64,000 bases of DNA. Origin: Candidatus Acetothermia bacterium. Lineage in GTDB: Bacteria > Bipolaricaulota > Bipolaricaulia > RBG-16-55-9 > JANLFV01. The stretch's first letter is position 1; each line of letters starts with the position of its first letter. The notes beneath the pieces were generated by a model. That model saw only the letters and a program-made list of their open reading frames with translations. It searched no databases and was not told where the DNA came from. Below, in pieces: positions 57,227-64,000 of this stretch. Made by a program: the position numbers and the translations under genes. The stretch spans positions 130,830 to 194,829 of the forward strand of contig JANLFV010000002.1 in assembly GCA_024653345.1 (NCBI GenBank). Reading direction: 5' to 3'.

Positions 57227-57751
57227 TCATAGTTCGCGCAGCCCCTGGACGTAGCGTTGGGCCAGCTCGACATAGGTGGCCTTGAAGTGGGTCCACTGCT
57301 CCCTGTATTCCCCGCTGATCCGCTTCCCCAAGACCTGAGCCGGGACCCCGACGGCGATGTGCTCTGCTGGAATCTCCTGGGAGTTCTTGACCACCGCCCC
57401 TTCCCCGACCACGGCCCATTCCCCCACGACGGCCCAGTCGCTCACCACCGCCCCCATCCCGATGATCGCATAATCCTTAATGGTAGCAGTGTGGATGATC
57501 GCGCCGTGGCCGATCGTGACATGGCTCCCGATCCGGCAGGCCTCGCCCGGGCGGGCGTGCAAGACGCAGTTGTCCTCGATGGCCGTCTCATCGCCGACGA
57601 TGATCTCGCCGTAGTCTCCTCGGATTCGCGCCCCCGGCCCGATCCAGCACCGCTCGCCGATCACCACCTGCCCGATCACCTCCGCTGAGGGGTGGAGATA
57701 GGTCCCCTTCCCGATCCGGGGGATCCGATCCTCAAACTGATAGATCGGCAT
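57227..57751 (-). CDS. Gamma-class carbonic anhydrase-like protein
   Basis: A 174-residue left-handed beta-helix (hexapeptide repeat) protein of the CamH/YrdA type. Metal-binding His residues are in NCVLHARPG and the IGHGAIIH pair. ARIRGDYGEIIVGDETAIEDNC is typical of the family. It may interconvert carbon dioxide and bicarbonate, but many such proteins have other substrates. It diverges from the MATE gene. Confidence 0.9.
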   Translation of the reverse strand: MPIYQFEDRIPRIGKGTYLHPSAEVIGQVVIGERCWIGPGARIRGDYGEIIVGDETAIEDNCVLHARPGEACRIGSHVTIGHGAIIHTATIKDYAIIGMGAVVSDWAVVGEWAVVGEGAVVKNSQEIPAEHIAVGVPAQVLGKRISGEYREQWTHFKATYVELAQRYVQGLREL

Positions 57752-57776
57752 GGCAGACTCGCCTCCTCTGGTGACT

Positions 57777-57806
57777 TAGATACCTGGCTGGCGCGGAGAT
57801 TGTCAA
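57777..57806 (-). promoter_or_regulatory. Promoter of the gamma carbonic anhydrase gene
   Basis: On the minus strand TTGACA (57806-57801) and TATCTA (57782-57777) with an 18-base spacer. Confidence 0.55.
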
Positions 57807-57872
57807 TTCCATTACCCCACCGGGCCGGCTAGTGAACCACGTGTGCCTTGGGGGCGACGGACTCCGGTGAGG

Positions 57873-57901
57873 TTGCCCTTCGCGGCAGCGGGTGGTAGAC
57901 T
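57873..57901 (+). promoter_or_regulatory. Promoter of the MATE gene
   Basis: TTGCCC (57873-57878) and TAGACT (57896-57901) with a 17-base spacer, about 75 bases upstream of the MATE ATG. Confidence 0.5.
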
Positions 57902-57975
57902 GTGGGCCTACCCCTTCCCATTAGGCGATGCTCTGCCCCGGATGGCGCGGGCGGAGCGAGAGGAGTTGAATCGGG

Positions 57976-59415
57976 ATGGCGCGAGTCTCACGCGAGGAGA
58001 TCCTGAACGGGCCGATCATCCTGACCATGGTCCGCCTCGGCTGGCCGGGGATGGTCACGGGCGTCCTCCAGACGCTCTACAACCTGGCCGATGCCTTCTG
58101 GATCGGCCACCTCCCCCCAGCGGAGAGCGGCCCCTCGGTCGCGGCGATCCAGATCTCCTGGCCGGTCGTCTGGCTCATGATCTCCTTCATCGGCGGGTTC
58201 GGCGGGGCGGCGGGGAGCGCCCTCATCTCGCAATATACCGGCGCGAAGCGCTCGGAGGAGGCCAACCTCGCCTGCAGCCAGATCTTCTCCCTCGCCTTCG
58301 CCTCCGGCCTGGTCGTGGGAGTCGGCGGCTTCTTCTTCTCGCCCCACATCCTGCCGCTATTGGTCGGCGCGGGCGAGGTCTCCCAGGTCGCGACGCTCTA
58401 CATCCGGGTGATCTTCCTCGGGCTGCCCTTCATGTTCGCGCCGTTCCTCTTTTACTTCTCCCTCGCGGCCTACGGGGATACGGTCACCCCGATGCTCGTG
58501 AACGGCGCGGGGGTCCTCTTGAACATCGGGCTCGACCCGCTCCTGATCTTCGGGCTCGGCCCATTCCCAAAGCTGGGGGTCTTCGGTGCGGCCCTGGCGA
58601 CGGTGATCGCGGAGGGGCTCGTCTCGATCGCGGCTCTGACGATCCTCTTCCGCGGGCGAAGGGGCGTGAAGATCAGCTTGCCACAGCTCCGGCCGAGGTG
58701 GGCCTGGATAAGGAAGATCCTGGGGATCGGCCTCCCCGCGGCCGTGGGCCAGTCGGGGACCGCGCTGGGGTTCGTCCTGATGATGGCGATCATCGGGCGG
58801 GTCCCCAACCCGACGGTCGCGCTCGCCGCCTACGGGATCGGGGACCGGATCCTCGGGCTCCTCTTCATCGCCCTCGACGGCCTGGGAGTGGGCCTGACGA
58901 CGATCCTCGGCCAGAGCCTCGGCGCGGACCTGCCGAAGCGGGCCAGCGAGGCGGCGAAGAAGGGGACGACGGTGATGTTCCTCCTGCTCGTAGCCGAGGC
59001 GGTGGTCATCTGGCTCGCCCGGCGGCCGCTGATCGCCTTCTTCATCCCCGGGAGAGGGGACATCATCGCCGAGGGGGAGAGGTTCCTCGCGCTCTTTGCC
59101 CCGGGGATGCCCTTCTTCGGGCTCTTCGCGGCGGTGAACGCGATCTTCCGCGGCTCGGGCCACAATGTCCCGACGATGATCATGGAGCTCGCCCGGCTCT
59201 GGGCCCTCCGGCTCCCCTTGAGCTACATCTTCGCCTTCCCGGTGGGGCTCGGCTCGACCGGGGTCTGGGTCGGGATGGCGATCAGCAACTTCGCCTCGGC
59301 CCTGCTCGCGGTCGCCATGCTCTCGACCGGGATCTGGAAGAAGAAGGTCATCGAGGAGAAGGCCCCGGCTCCGCTGGCCCACGAGGCCGAGCCGCTCGAG
59401 CAGTTGATCGAGTAA
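57976..59415 (+). CDS. MATE-family multidrug/toxin exporter
   Basis: A 479-residue exporter with twelve predicted transmembrane segments. The start ([34 protein letters not shown]) and [14 protein letters not shown] match the NorM-like MATE family, which uses sodium or proton gradients. GAGGAG lies upstream of the ATG. The exported compound is unknown. Confidence 0.93.
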   Translation: MARVSREEILNGPIILTMVRLGWPGMVTGVLQTLYNLADAFWIGHLPPAESGPSVAAIQISWPVVWLMISFIGGFGGAAGSALISQYTGAKRSEEANLACSQIFSLAFASGLVVGVGGFFFSPHILPLLVGAGEVSQVATLYIRVIFLGLPFMFAPFLFYFSLAAYGDTVTPMLVNGAGVLLNIGLDPLLIFGLGPFPKLGVFGAALATVIAEGLVSIAALTILFRGRRGVKISLPQLRPRWAWIRKILGIGLPAAVGQSGTALGFVLMMAIIGRVPNPTVALAAYGIGDRILGLLFIALDGLGVGLTTILGQSLGADLPKRASEAAKKGTTVMFLLLVAEAVVIWLARRPLIAFFIPGRGDIIAEGERFLALFAPGMPFFGLFAAVNAIFRGSGHNVPTMIMELARLWALRLPLSYIFAFPVGLGSTGVWVGMAISNFASALLAVAMLSTGIWKKKVIEEKAPAPLAHEAEPLEQLIE

Positions 59416-59485
59416 GGCTCGACCGAGATCAGGCGCGAGGCTGGTCCGGCAGGCAGGGCTCTTCACTGCTCGCGGGCAGCTCGGG

Positions 59486-59491
59486 TATGAT
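59486..59491 (+). promoter_or_regulatory. -10 element of nikR, leaderless arrangement
   Basis: TATGAT lies 7 bases before the ATG at 59499; TTCACT at 59462-59467 is 18 bases upstream. A transcript would begin at or next to the start codon. Confidence 0.5.
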
Positions 59492-59498
59492 TGAGAAC

Positions 59499-59915
59499 AT
59501 GGGAGAGCTGGTGCGGTTCGGGGTCTCGATGGACGAGGAGCTCCTCGCCCGGTTCGATGAGCTGATCGCCGAGCTGGGCTACGCCAACCGCTCCGAGGCC
59601 CTCCGCGACCTGGTCCGGGACCGGCTGGTCCAGCGAGAGTGGGAGGCGGGCGAGGAGGTCGTGGGTGTGGTGATCCTCCTCTATGACCACCACAAGCGGG
59701 AGCTGGCCGACCGGCTGACCGACCTCCAGCATGAGCACCACGAGCTGATCCTCTCCACAATGCACATCCACCTCGACGAGGCCAACTGCCTGGAGGTCCT
59801 GGCCGTCCGCGGCCCGGGGAACGAGGTCCAGCGGCTGGCCGACCGGCTGATCGGCCTCAAGGGGGTCAAGCACGGGAAGCTCGCGGCCACCTCGACCGGC
59901 CAGCGGCTCCGCTAG
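59499..59915 (+). CDS. nikR: Nickel-responsive regulator NikR
   Basis: NikR represses nickel uptake genes when nickel binds. The 138-residue protein has the ribbon-helix-helix N-terminus [38 protein letters not shown] and the ACT-like C-terminal domain with the nickel ligands H-x10-H-x-H-x5-C in [18 protein letters not shown]. An ATG four codons upstream (59487) overlaps the -10. It stands directly upstream of a metal ABC importer whose promoter contains a matching inverted repeat. Confidence 0.93.
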   Translation: MGELVRFGVSMDEELLARFDELIAELGYANRSEALRDLVRDRLVQREWEAGEEVVGVVILLYDHHKRELADRLTDLQHEHHELILSTMHIHLDEANCLEVLAVRGPGNEVQRLADRLIGLKGVKHGKLAATSTGQRLR

Positions 59916-59956
59916 CCAGGCTCCAGTCGCCCTTCTCTGCCCAACTTTTCGCCCTC

Positions 59957-59985
59957 TTGACGCCTTGTGGCACCTTCCGTAAAAT
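59957..59985 (+). promoter_or_regulatory. Promoter of the metal ABC importer operon
   Basis: TTGACG (59957-59962) and TAAAAT (59980-59985) with a 17-base spacer, 28 bases upstream of the first gene. Confidence 0.65.
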
Positions 59986-59992
59986 GGTGCTA
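59968..59992. promoter_or_regulatory. Candidate NikR operator
   Basis: The inverted repeat TGGCACC-N11-GGTGCTA (6 of 7 matched) covers the spacer and -10 of the importer promoter. Its half-site spacing of 11 bases equals that of the Helicobacter pylori NikR site (TATTATT-N11-AATAATA). Binding by the adjacent NikR is inference. Confidence 0.5.
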
Positions 59993-60013
59993 TCAAGCAC
60001 GGAGGAGGTTGAG

Positions 60014-60862
60014 ATGGCTTTCAATATCAGGCTTAGGATCTGGCTCCTCGTCGCCTTGGCACTGCTAGTCTCGGGCGGGCTGCTCGGCCTGGGGCAGGGT
60101 CAGGAGAAGCCCTTGGTGATCGCCACGACCGCGGTCCTGGCCGACTTCGCCCAGGCGGTCGGGGCCGAGCTGATCGAGGTCTACACCATCACGCCCTCGG
60201 GGATCTGCCCGGCCCACTACGACTTGAGGCCGAGCGACCTCCGGGCGGTGGCCTCGGCCTCCCTGGTCCTCTATCACGGGATCGAGCCCTGGCTGGAGGA
60301 TCTGATCGCGCGGTCTGGGAACACCGAGGTGAGACGGGTCCAGGTCCAAGGCGAGTGGAACATCCCAGCCAGCGCGCTCGAGCTGGTCGGGAGGATTGCG
60401 GAGGCATTGGGCGAGGTCGATCCGGCTCACGCTGAGCTATTCCAGTCCAGCGCCGAAAGCTACCAGGCCGAGATCGCTGCTCTGGCTGGCCACCTCGAGA
60501 GTGAGGCCAGCGAGCTAGGAGTGAGCGAAGCCAAAGTGATCGCGATGGCCTGGCAGAGCAGCTTCGTCACTTGGCTCGGGTTCAACATCGTCGCCACCTA
60601 CGGCCCGCCCGAGATGCTCTCCCTGCGAGAGGCCCAACAGTTGGTCGCCACAGGCCGGGAGGAGCGCGCGGCCCTGGTGATTGACAACCTCCAGAGCGGG
60701 ATCGACTTCGGGTCCAGGCTGGCCTTCGAGGTCGGGGCGGTCCATGTTGTGCTCACGAACTTCCCCGGCGCTATCCCCCATACCGCGACATATCTCGAGA
60801 TGGTCCGCTACAACGCCGACCAGCTCTTCGAGGGCTGGAAGACATATCGCGGAGGTGGATGA
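60014..60862 (+). CDS. Metal-binding protein of ABC importer (ZnuA-like)
   Basis: A 282-residue periplasmic binding protein of the class IX metal type with a signal peptide (about 1-31). GGAGGAGG lies upstream of the ATG. The family metal region is visible as CPAHYDLRPSDLRAVASASLVLYHGIEPW. The usual ZnuA His-rich loop is absent. NikR control points to nickel as the ligand, with zinc or manganese as alternatives. The stop is one base before the fmdE-like gene. Confidence 0.85.
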   Translation: MAFNIRLRIWLLVALALLVSGGLLGLGQGQEKPLVIATTAVLADFAQAVGAELIEVYTITPSGICPAHYDLRPSDLRAVASASLVLYHGIEPWLEDLIARSGNTEVRRVQVQGEWNIPASALELVGRIAEALGEVDPAHAELFQSSAESYQAEIAALAGHLESEASELGVSEAKVIAMAWQSSFVTWLGFNIVATYGPPEMLSLREAQQLVATGREERAALVIDNLQSGIDFGSRLAFEVGAVHVVLTNFPGAIPHTATYLEMVRYNADQLFEGWKTYRGGG

Positions 60863-60863
60863 G

Positions 60864-61301
60864 ATGGAGATGCGGGCGATCGACCCTCGTGCCATCTCGC
60901 TCGAGGAGCTGGTCGAGCGGGGGGCCGAGTTCCACGGCCATCTGGGGCCTTTCCTCGTCTGCGGGCTGAGGATGGGCCTACTGGCCCTCCGTGAGCTCGG
61001 CTCATCCGGCCATTCCGACCTGAGAGCCACGGTCGAGACCGGGACGATCCCGCCGCTCTCCTGCCTCATCGACGGGATCCAGGTCGCGACCGGCTGCACC
61101 CTGGGGAAGGGGAATATCCAGGCGACGGCCCACGGCCGGCCGCGCGCGGTCTTCATCAAGGCTAGGGGCCTGAAGTGTCACCTCAAGGTCGAGCTCCAGC
61201 CGGAGCTGGCCGAGCGGTTCCGCAGTGGCGATGCCGAGGCCCTGGCAAGGGAAGTCATGGGCATGACCGAGGAGGCCCTTTTCCGATGGGAACTCCGGTG
61301 A
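60864..61301 (+). CDS. FmdE-like protein (formylmethanofuran dehydrogenase subunit E family)
   Basis: A 145-residue protein of the FmdE family with FHGHLGPFLVCGLRMGLLALREL and CLIDGIQVATGCTLGKGNI, which hold conserved His and Cys residues. The family was named after a subunit of formylmethanofuran dehydrogenase, but single-domain copies are common next to metal transporters and may bind metal. No formylmethanofuran genes are here. It lies inside the importer operon between the binding protein and the ATPase, with which it overlaps by 16 bases. Confidence 0.85.
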   Translation: MEMRAIDPRAISLEELVERGAEFHGHLGPFLVCGLRMGLLALRELGSSGHSDLRATVETGTIPPLSCLIDGIQVATGCTLGKGNIQATAHGRPRAVFIKARGLKCHLKVELQPELAERFRSGDAEALAREVMGMTEEALFRWELR

Positions 61302-62017
61302 TCGAGCTCCGCGGGGTGACCACGATCTACGAGGGGGAGCGGATCCCCGCGATCCACGAGATCGACCTAGTGGTCGAGCGTGGGGAGTTCCTGGCCCTGA
61401 TCGGCCCCAACGGCGTGGGGAAGACCACTCTATTGGAGACGATCAACGGCCTCTTGGACCATAAGGCCGGCGCGGTCCGGCTCTTCGGGCTCGATGTCCG
61501 ACGCGAGGGCCATCGCCTGAGACGGCGGATTGGCTACATCCCCCAGGCGGTCTCCTTCCCCGAGCTCACGCCCTTCCTCGTGCGAGATGTGGTCCTGATG
61601 GCCCGGTTCGGGCGGATCGGGCTGATCCATCGCCCCCGAGCCGCAGACTACCGCGCGGTCGAGCGAGCCCTCGAGCTGGTCGGGAGCGCAGCCTTGGCCC
61701 GCCGCCCGATCGGAAAGCTCTCCGGGGGTCAGCAGCAGAAGGTGATGCTCGCCCGCGCGATGGCCAAGGAGCCGGAGCTGCTCTTGCTCGATGAGCCTTT
61801 CAGCAACCTCGACTTCGTCGCCCGAGAGGAGATCGCCTCCACCATCGTCCGCCTCCATGAGGAGCTGGGCTTGACGACCCTGATCGTCCTCCACGACCTG
61901 AAGGGCCTCCCGCCCTGTTGCCAGCGGGTGGTCCTGATGCGGGCGGGGCGGATCTTCCGCGACGGCTGCCCGGATGAAGTCCTGGACCCGCTGATCCTCG
62001 CCGCGGCCTATCAGTGA
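61286..62017 (+). CDS. Metal ABC transporter ATPase (ZnuC/MntB-like)
   Basis: A 243-residue ATPase. Walker A is GPNGVGKTT (about 38), the signature LSGGQQQKVM (about 141) and Walker B LLLDEPFSNLD; the switch His is LHDLKGL. The ATG at 61286 begins MGTPVIELRGV; longer frames are not supported. It overlaps the permease by 1 base. Confidence 0.92.
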   Translation: MGTPVIELRGVTTIYEGERIPAIHEIDLVVERGEFLALIGPNGVGKTTLLETINGLLDHKAGAVRLFGLDVRREGHRLRRRIGYIPQAVSFPELTPFLVRDVVLMARFGRIGLIHRPRAADYRAVERALELVGSAALARRPIGKLSGGQQQKVMLARAMAKEPELLLLDEPFSNLDFVAREEIASTIVRLHEELGLTTLIVLHDLKGLPPCCQRVVLMRAGRIFRDGCPDEVLDPLILAAAYQ

Positions 62018-62820
62018 TGCTCCTCGGGATCTTCTCCAGCACGCTCGTTGGGGCGATCCTCGCCGGTTGGTCGTGTGGCCTCGTTGGGGCCTTTGTGGTG
62101 AGGCTGAACCTCTCTTCGCTGGGGTTCACTATGTCCCATGCGGCCTTTGCCGGGGCGGCCCTCGGCCTGCTGCTTGACTGGGACCCGCTCCTCTTGGCCA
62201 GCCTATTCTCCCTGGCCGTCGCCGGGGCCCTCGGCCCAGCAGCGGAGCGGGCCAAGCTCGAGCCGAATGTGATTATCGGGATCACCTTCCCGCTGACGAT
62301 GGCCCTCGGGCTGATCTTCCTGCGGTTCGCCCCGGGGACGGCGCTGAGCTCCACCGCGCTCGGGCTCCTCTGGGGCTCGGTCCTCGGGGTGACGGAGATG
62401 GAGTTGCTCGAACTGGCGTTCCTCTCAGGGGCGATGGTGGTGCTGATCGCCCTCTTCTTCAAGGAGTTCCTCGCGATCCTGCTCGACATGAAGCTCGCCA
62501 GGGAGGCCGGGCTCAACCCCCGCCCGTTCTATTATGCCATCCTCTTCTTGACGGGAATGACCGTGGCCCTCTCGCTCAAGCTGATCGGGGGACTGCTCGT
62601 CTTCGCCCTGATGATCAACCCCGCCGCGACGGCCTTCCAGTTCCTCCATGACATGAAGAAGATCATCCTCTTCTCCCCGCTCATCGGGGCCGGGGCCGCG
62701 GCCCTCGGGCTCCTCGGCTCATTCGCATTTGACCTCCCGGTCGGGAGCGCGATCGCCCTCGTCTCGACCGCCGGGTTCGGCCTGGCCGTGGCCCTCTCCC
62801 CGAAGAGGCGGCGCGGGTGA
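62017..62820 (+). CDS. Metal ABC transporter permease (ZnuB-like)
   Basis: A 267-residue permease of the ABC-3 family with about eight transmembrane segments. NLSSLGFTMSHAAFAGAALG is the family signature and MALGLIFLRFAPGTALSS follows. The ATG at 62017 overlaps the ATPase stop as TGATG. It forms the membrane path of the NikR-linked importer. 80 bases to the next gene hold nothing clear. Confidence 0.92.
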   Translation: MLLGIFSSTLVGAILAGWSCGLVGAFVVRLNLSSLGFTMSHAAFAGAALGLLLDWDPLLLASLFSLAVAGALGPAAERAKLEPNVIIGITFPLTMALGLIFLRFAPGTALSSTALGLLWGSVLGVTEMELLELAFLSGAMVVLIALFFKEFLAILLDMKLAREAGLNPRPFYYAILFLTGMTVALSLKLIGGLLVFALMINPAATAFQFLHDMKKIILFSPLIGAGAAALGLLGSFAFDLPVGSAIALVSTAGFGLAVALSPKRRRG

Positions 62821-62899
62821 GCGGGCCGGCGAAACATGCAAGCACGCTCAGGGCGAGAATTCCCACGTCATCTCGCGCGGCGATATTCTGGGGCGGCTG

Positions 62900-63289
62900 C
62901 TAGGTTTTCTCCTTCGCAGGCCACTTCAAGATCTTCAACCCCACCTTCGCCAGCCCCTTCTGGACCATCCCCAGCTCCAGCGCCGCGCCGTAGGAGAGGT
63001 CGATGATCCGCCCCTCGATGAACGGCCCACGGTCGTTGATCCTCACCACGACGCTCCTCCCGGTCTCGAGGTCCACGACCCTCACGATCGTCCCGAAGGG
63101 AAGGGTCTTGTGGGCCGCGCTGATCCCATACATGTCGTAGACCTCCCCGTTGGCCGTCCGCTTCCCGTGAAAGCCCGGCCCATACCAGGAGGCGATCCCC
63201 ACCTCGTAGTAGCTGTTGGCCGCGATTGTGGCCGCTAGACCGAGGACCAGGACGAAGGTCGCCGCAGCGAAGATCAGTATCTCGCGCAT
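62900..63289 (-). CDS. RlpA-like double-psi beta-barrel protein
   Basis: A 129-residue secreted protein with a signal peptide (about 1-23). The double-psi beta-barrel core GIASWYGPGFHGKRTANGEVYD, HKTLPFGTIVRVVD and RINDRGPFIEGRIIDLSYGAALELG matches rare lipoprotein A, a septal peptidoglycan lytic transglycosylase. It lacks the SPOR domain and a lipobox Cys, so it is the short form. Confidence 0.88.
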   Translation of the reverse strand: MREILIFAAATFVLVLGLAATIAANSYYEVGIASWYGPGFHGKRTANGEVYDMYGISAAHKTLPFGTIVRVVDLETGRSVVVRINDRGPFIEGRIIDLSYGAALELGMVQKGLAKVGLKILKWPAKEKT

Positions 63290-63777
63290 CTCTTGCTATA
63301 TCCCCTCCTTTGCCCACGGCCGCCGCTTTTCAGCACACGGGAGTCGAAGTGATCGTAGAGGATGTGCAGGACATTCGGGAGGTATAGGCCGATACCGATC
63401 ATCGCCAGGATCTCGCTGCTGATCCTCAGGTGGAAGTCCGCCCGGACCCCGAGGTAGTTCAGGGCCTGCAGGACTAGAAACCCGACGAGGAACAGGTAGC
63501 CGACCCTGGTGAGCGGGCCGAGCAGCAGGTTATGGCTGAGGCCGCGATGCTTGAAGACCTTCGTGTAGGGGACCCAGATGAAGCCGAGCGCTCCCCACCG
63601 CCGGCGGGCGTCGTTGCTCCGCAGGTCGAGGTCGGGGGAGAGCCAGAGGCTGGAGAAGAGGTAGGCTGCGCTGAAGCAGAGGAGCGGCCTCCAGTCGAGC
63701 CCCATGAAGTAGAGCCCCGCCAGGAAGAGGGGCAAGAGGAGGATCTCCAGCCGCAGATGGCGTCCGCCCGAGGGCAT
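63274..63777 (-). CDS. DUF2227-like membrane metal-binding protein
   Basis: A 167-residue membrane protein related to DUF2227/YdjM-type putative metal-binding proteins. Motifs are LSPDLDLRSNDARRRWG, IWVPYTKVFKHRGLSHNLLLGPLTR and DHFDS near the C-terminus; together they supply Asp and His residues for a metal site. Three to four transmembrane segments are predicted. It overlaps the rlpA-like gene by 16 bases. Confidence 0.75.
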   Translation of the reverse strand: MPSGGRHLRLEILLLPLFLAGLYFMGLDWRPLLCFSAAYLFSSLWLSPDLDLRSNDARRRWGALGFIWVPYTKVFKHRGLSHNLLLGPLTRVGYLFLVGFLVLQALNYLGVRADFHLRISSEILAMIGIGLYLPNVLHILYDHFDSRVLKSGGRGQRRGYSKRCARY

Positions 63778-63864
63778 AGCATCACCTCGCTCACGATCAT
63801 GCCGCGCTGAGCTTCATCAACGAAGGACAGCCGTCCCGCGGCCAGGCTCCCCTCGGCCCCTTCC

Positions 63865-63894
63865 TTGACAGGCCCCACTGCCCGTCGATACAAT
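63865..63894 (+). promoter_or_regulatory. Promoter of groES
   Basis: TTGACA (63865-63870) and TACAAT (63889-63894) with an 18-base spacer, just before the CIRCE element. Confidence 0.65.
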
Positions 63895-63903
63895 AGTGGC
63901 GGT

Positions 63904-63930
63904 CTAGCAATCAACCCAACAGAGTGCTAA
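63904..63930 (+). promoter_or_regulatory. CIRCE element (HrcA operator) of groES
   Basis: The right arm GAGTGCTAA (63922-63930) is perfect; the left arm CTAGCAATC (63904-63912) matches 7 of 9 of TTAGCACTC, with the standard 9-base spacer. It lies between the promoter and the Shine-Dalgarno AGGAGG, as usual for HrcA control of chaperonin genes. Confidence 0.8.
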
Positions 63931-63944
63931 ACAGGAGGTCACTG

Positions 63945-64000
63945 ATGGCGAAGAAGGCCAAACTGAAGCCGTTAGGGAATCGGGTTCTCGTGAAGAGGCT
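63945..64000 (+). CDS. groES: Co-chaperonin GroES, N-terminal part
   Basis: The first 18 codons read MAKKAKLKPLGNRVLVKR, the N-terminus of GroES, the lid of the GroEL chaperonin. AGGAGG precedes the ATG and a CIRCE element lies upstream. The gene continues beyond the window, with groEL expected next. Confidence 0.92.
   Translation, partial: MAKKAKLKPLGNRVLVKR

Noticed and set aside
58357-59760. A 467-codon minus-strand open frame
   Set aside because: It is antisense to the MATE and nikR genes with a composition biased to Arg, Asp and Pro; no motif is visible.
57843-59915. A 690-codon plus-strand open frame
   Set aside because: Only its end, from 59499, is a real gene (nikR); the rest is a shadow of the MATE gene.
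60864-61301. Evidence for methanogenesis or a formylmethanofuran pathway
   Set aside because: A single FmdE-like domain occurs in many bacteria near metal transporters, and no other genes of the pathway are present.
1-64000. CRISPR array
   Set aside because: No regularly spaced direct repeats of 24-40 bases were seen.

Overview
This is a compact bacterial chromosome segment of high G+C content, with G/C-rich codon use, tightly packed and often overlapping genes, Shine-Dalgarno sequences of the AGGAGG type and sigma70-like promoters. Gene order does not match any model organism I know. The gene content (HypA/HypF, NikR, FmdE, geranylgeranyl reductase family protein, gamma carbonic anhydrase, a 29-residue COX24/bS22-like peptide, many secreted DUF4384/PKD proteins and a cyclase-TPR fusion) would fit an uncultured, possibly thermophilic or anaerobic lineage such as Bipolaricaulota/Acetothermia or a relative. 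This assignment is a weak inference. Signal peptides, a LolA-like protein with an RND exporter, and RlpA point to an envelope-rich, probably diderm cell.

Layout. 1-4.2 kb, minus strand: DUF502 membrane protein, Crp/Fnr regulator, hypA, hypF (running off the left edge), and a cold-shock gene with a long leader. 4.6-5.7 kb: two tRNA-Lys isoacceptors flanking a PP2A-like phosphatase, then tRNA-Glu with an unusual C33. 5.7-13 kb, minus: an ECF sigma factor, a membrane anti-sigma-like protein with a CBM48-type domain, and four secreted proteins ending in a 1073-residue multidomain subtilase. 13-18 kb: lspA-tmk, then leuD, a streptogramin-lyase-like propeller protein and a PurH relative that has lost most catalytic motifs. 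18-25 kb: CPBP protease, a btuFCD-type ABC importer with a corrinoid adenosyltransferase, a hicBA pair, an IS1-family insertion with a perfect 8-bp target duplication, and rsmA. 25-28.5 kb: two unknown genes, tRNA-Leu-rpiA, a structured leader with the bS22-like peptide, and a geranylgeranyl reductase family gene.

28.6-35 kb, minus: a five-gene operon with a peptide ABC importer (binding protein and two permeases, no ATPase) flanked by two novel repeat proteins. 35-43 kb, minus: small unknown genes, DUF2680, a phasin-like plus UbiB pair, and a TetR-controlled operon of a secreted protein, an RND exporter and a LolA-like protein. 43-47.4 kb: a nucleotide cyclase-TPR protein convergent with a lone cyclic-nucleotide-binding protein, plus two unknown genes. 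47.5-53 kb: valS-folC-uppS-cdsA. 53-56 kb, minus: sufS, a PhoU-like gene and pit. 56-57.2 kb: a decayed transposon. 57.2-64 kb: gamma carbonic anhydrase, a MATE exporter, nikR followed by a metal ABC importer with an inserted fmdE-like gene, rlpA, a DUF2227 gene and the start of groES behind a CIRCE element.

Themes. Nickel and hydrogenase maturation (hypA/hypF, NikR, metal importer with a candidate NikR operator), cobalamin uptake and adenosylation, and a sigma/anti-sigma-controlled surface program run through the window. The strongest candidates for undescribed biology are the PurH-like pseudoenzyme, the sigma-linked secreted module family (VDRG modules with DUF4384 and PKD), the structured RNA ahead of the bS22-like peptide, and the peptide importer operon with two novel repeat proteins.
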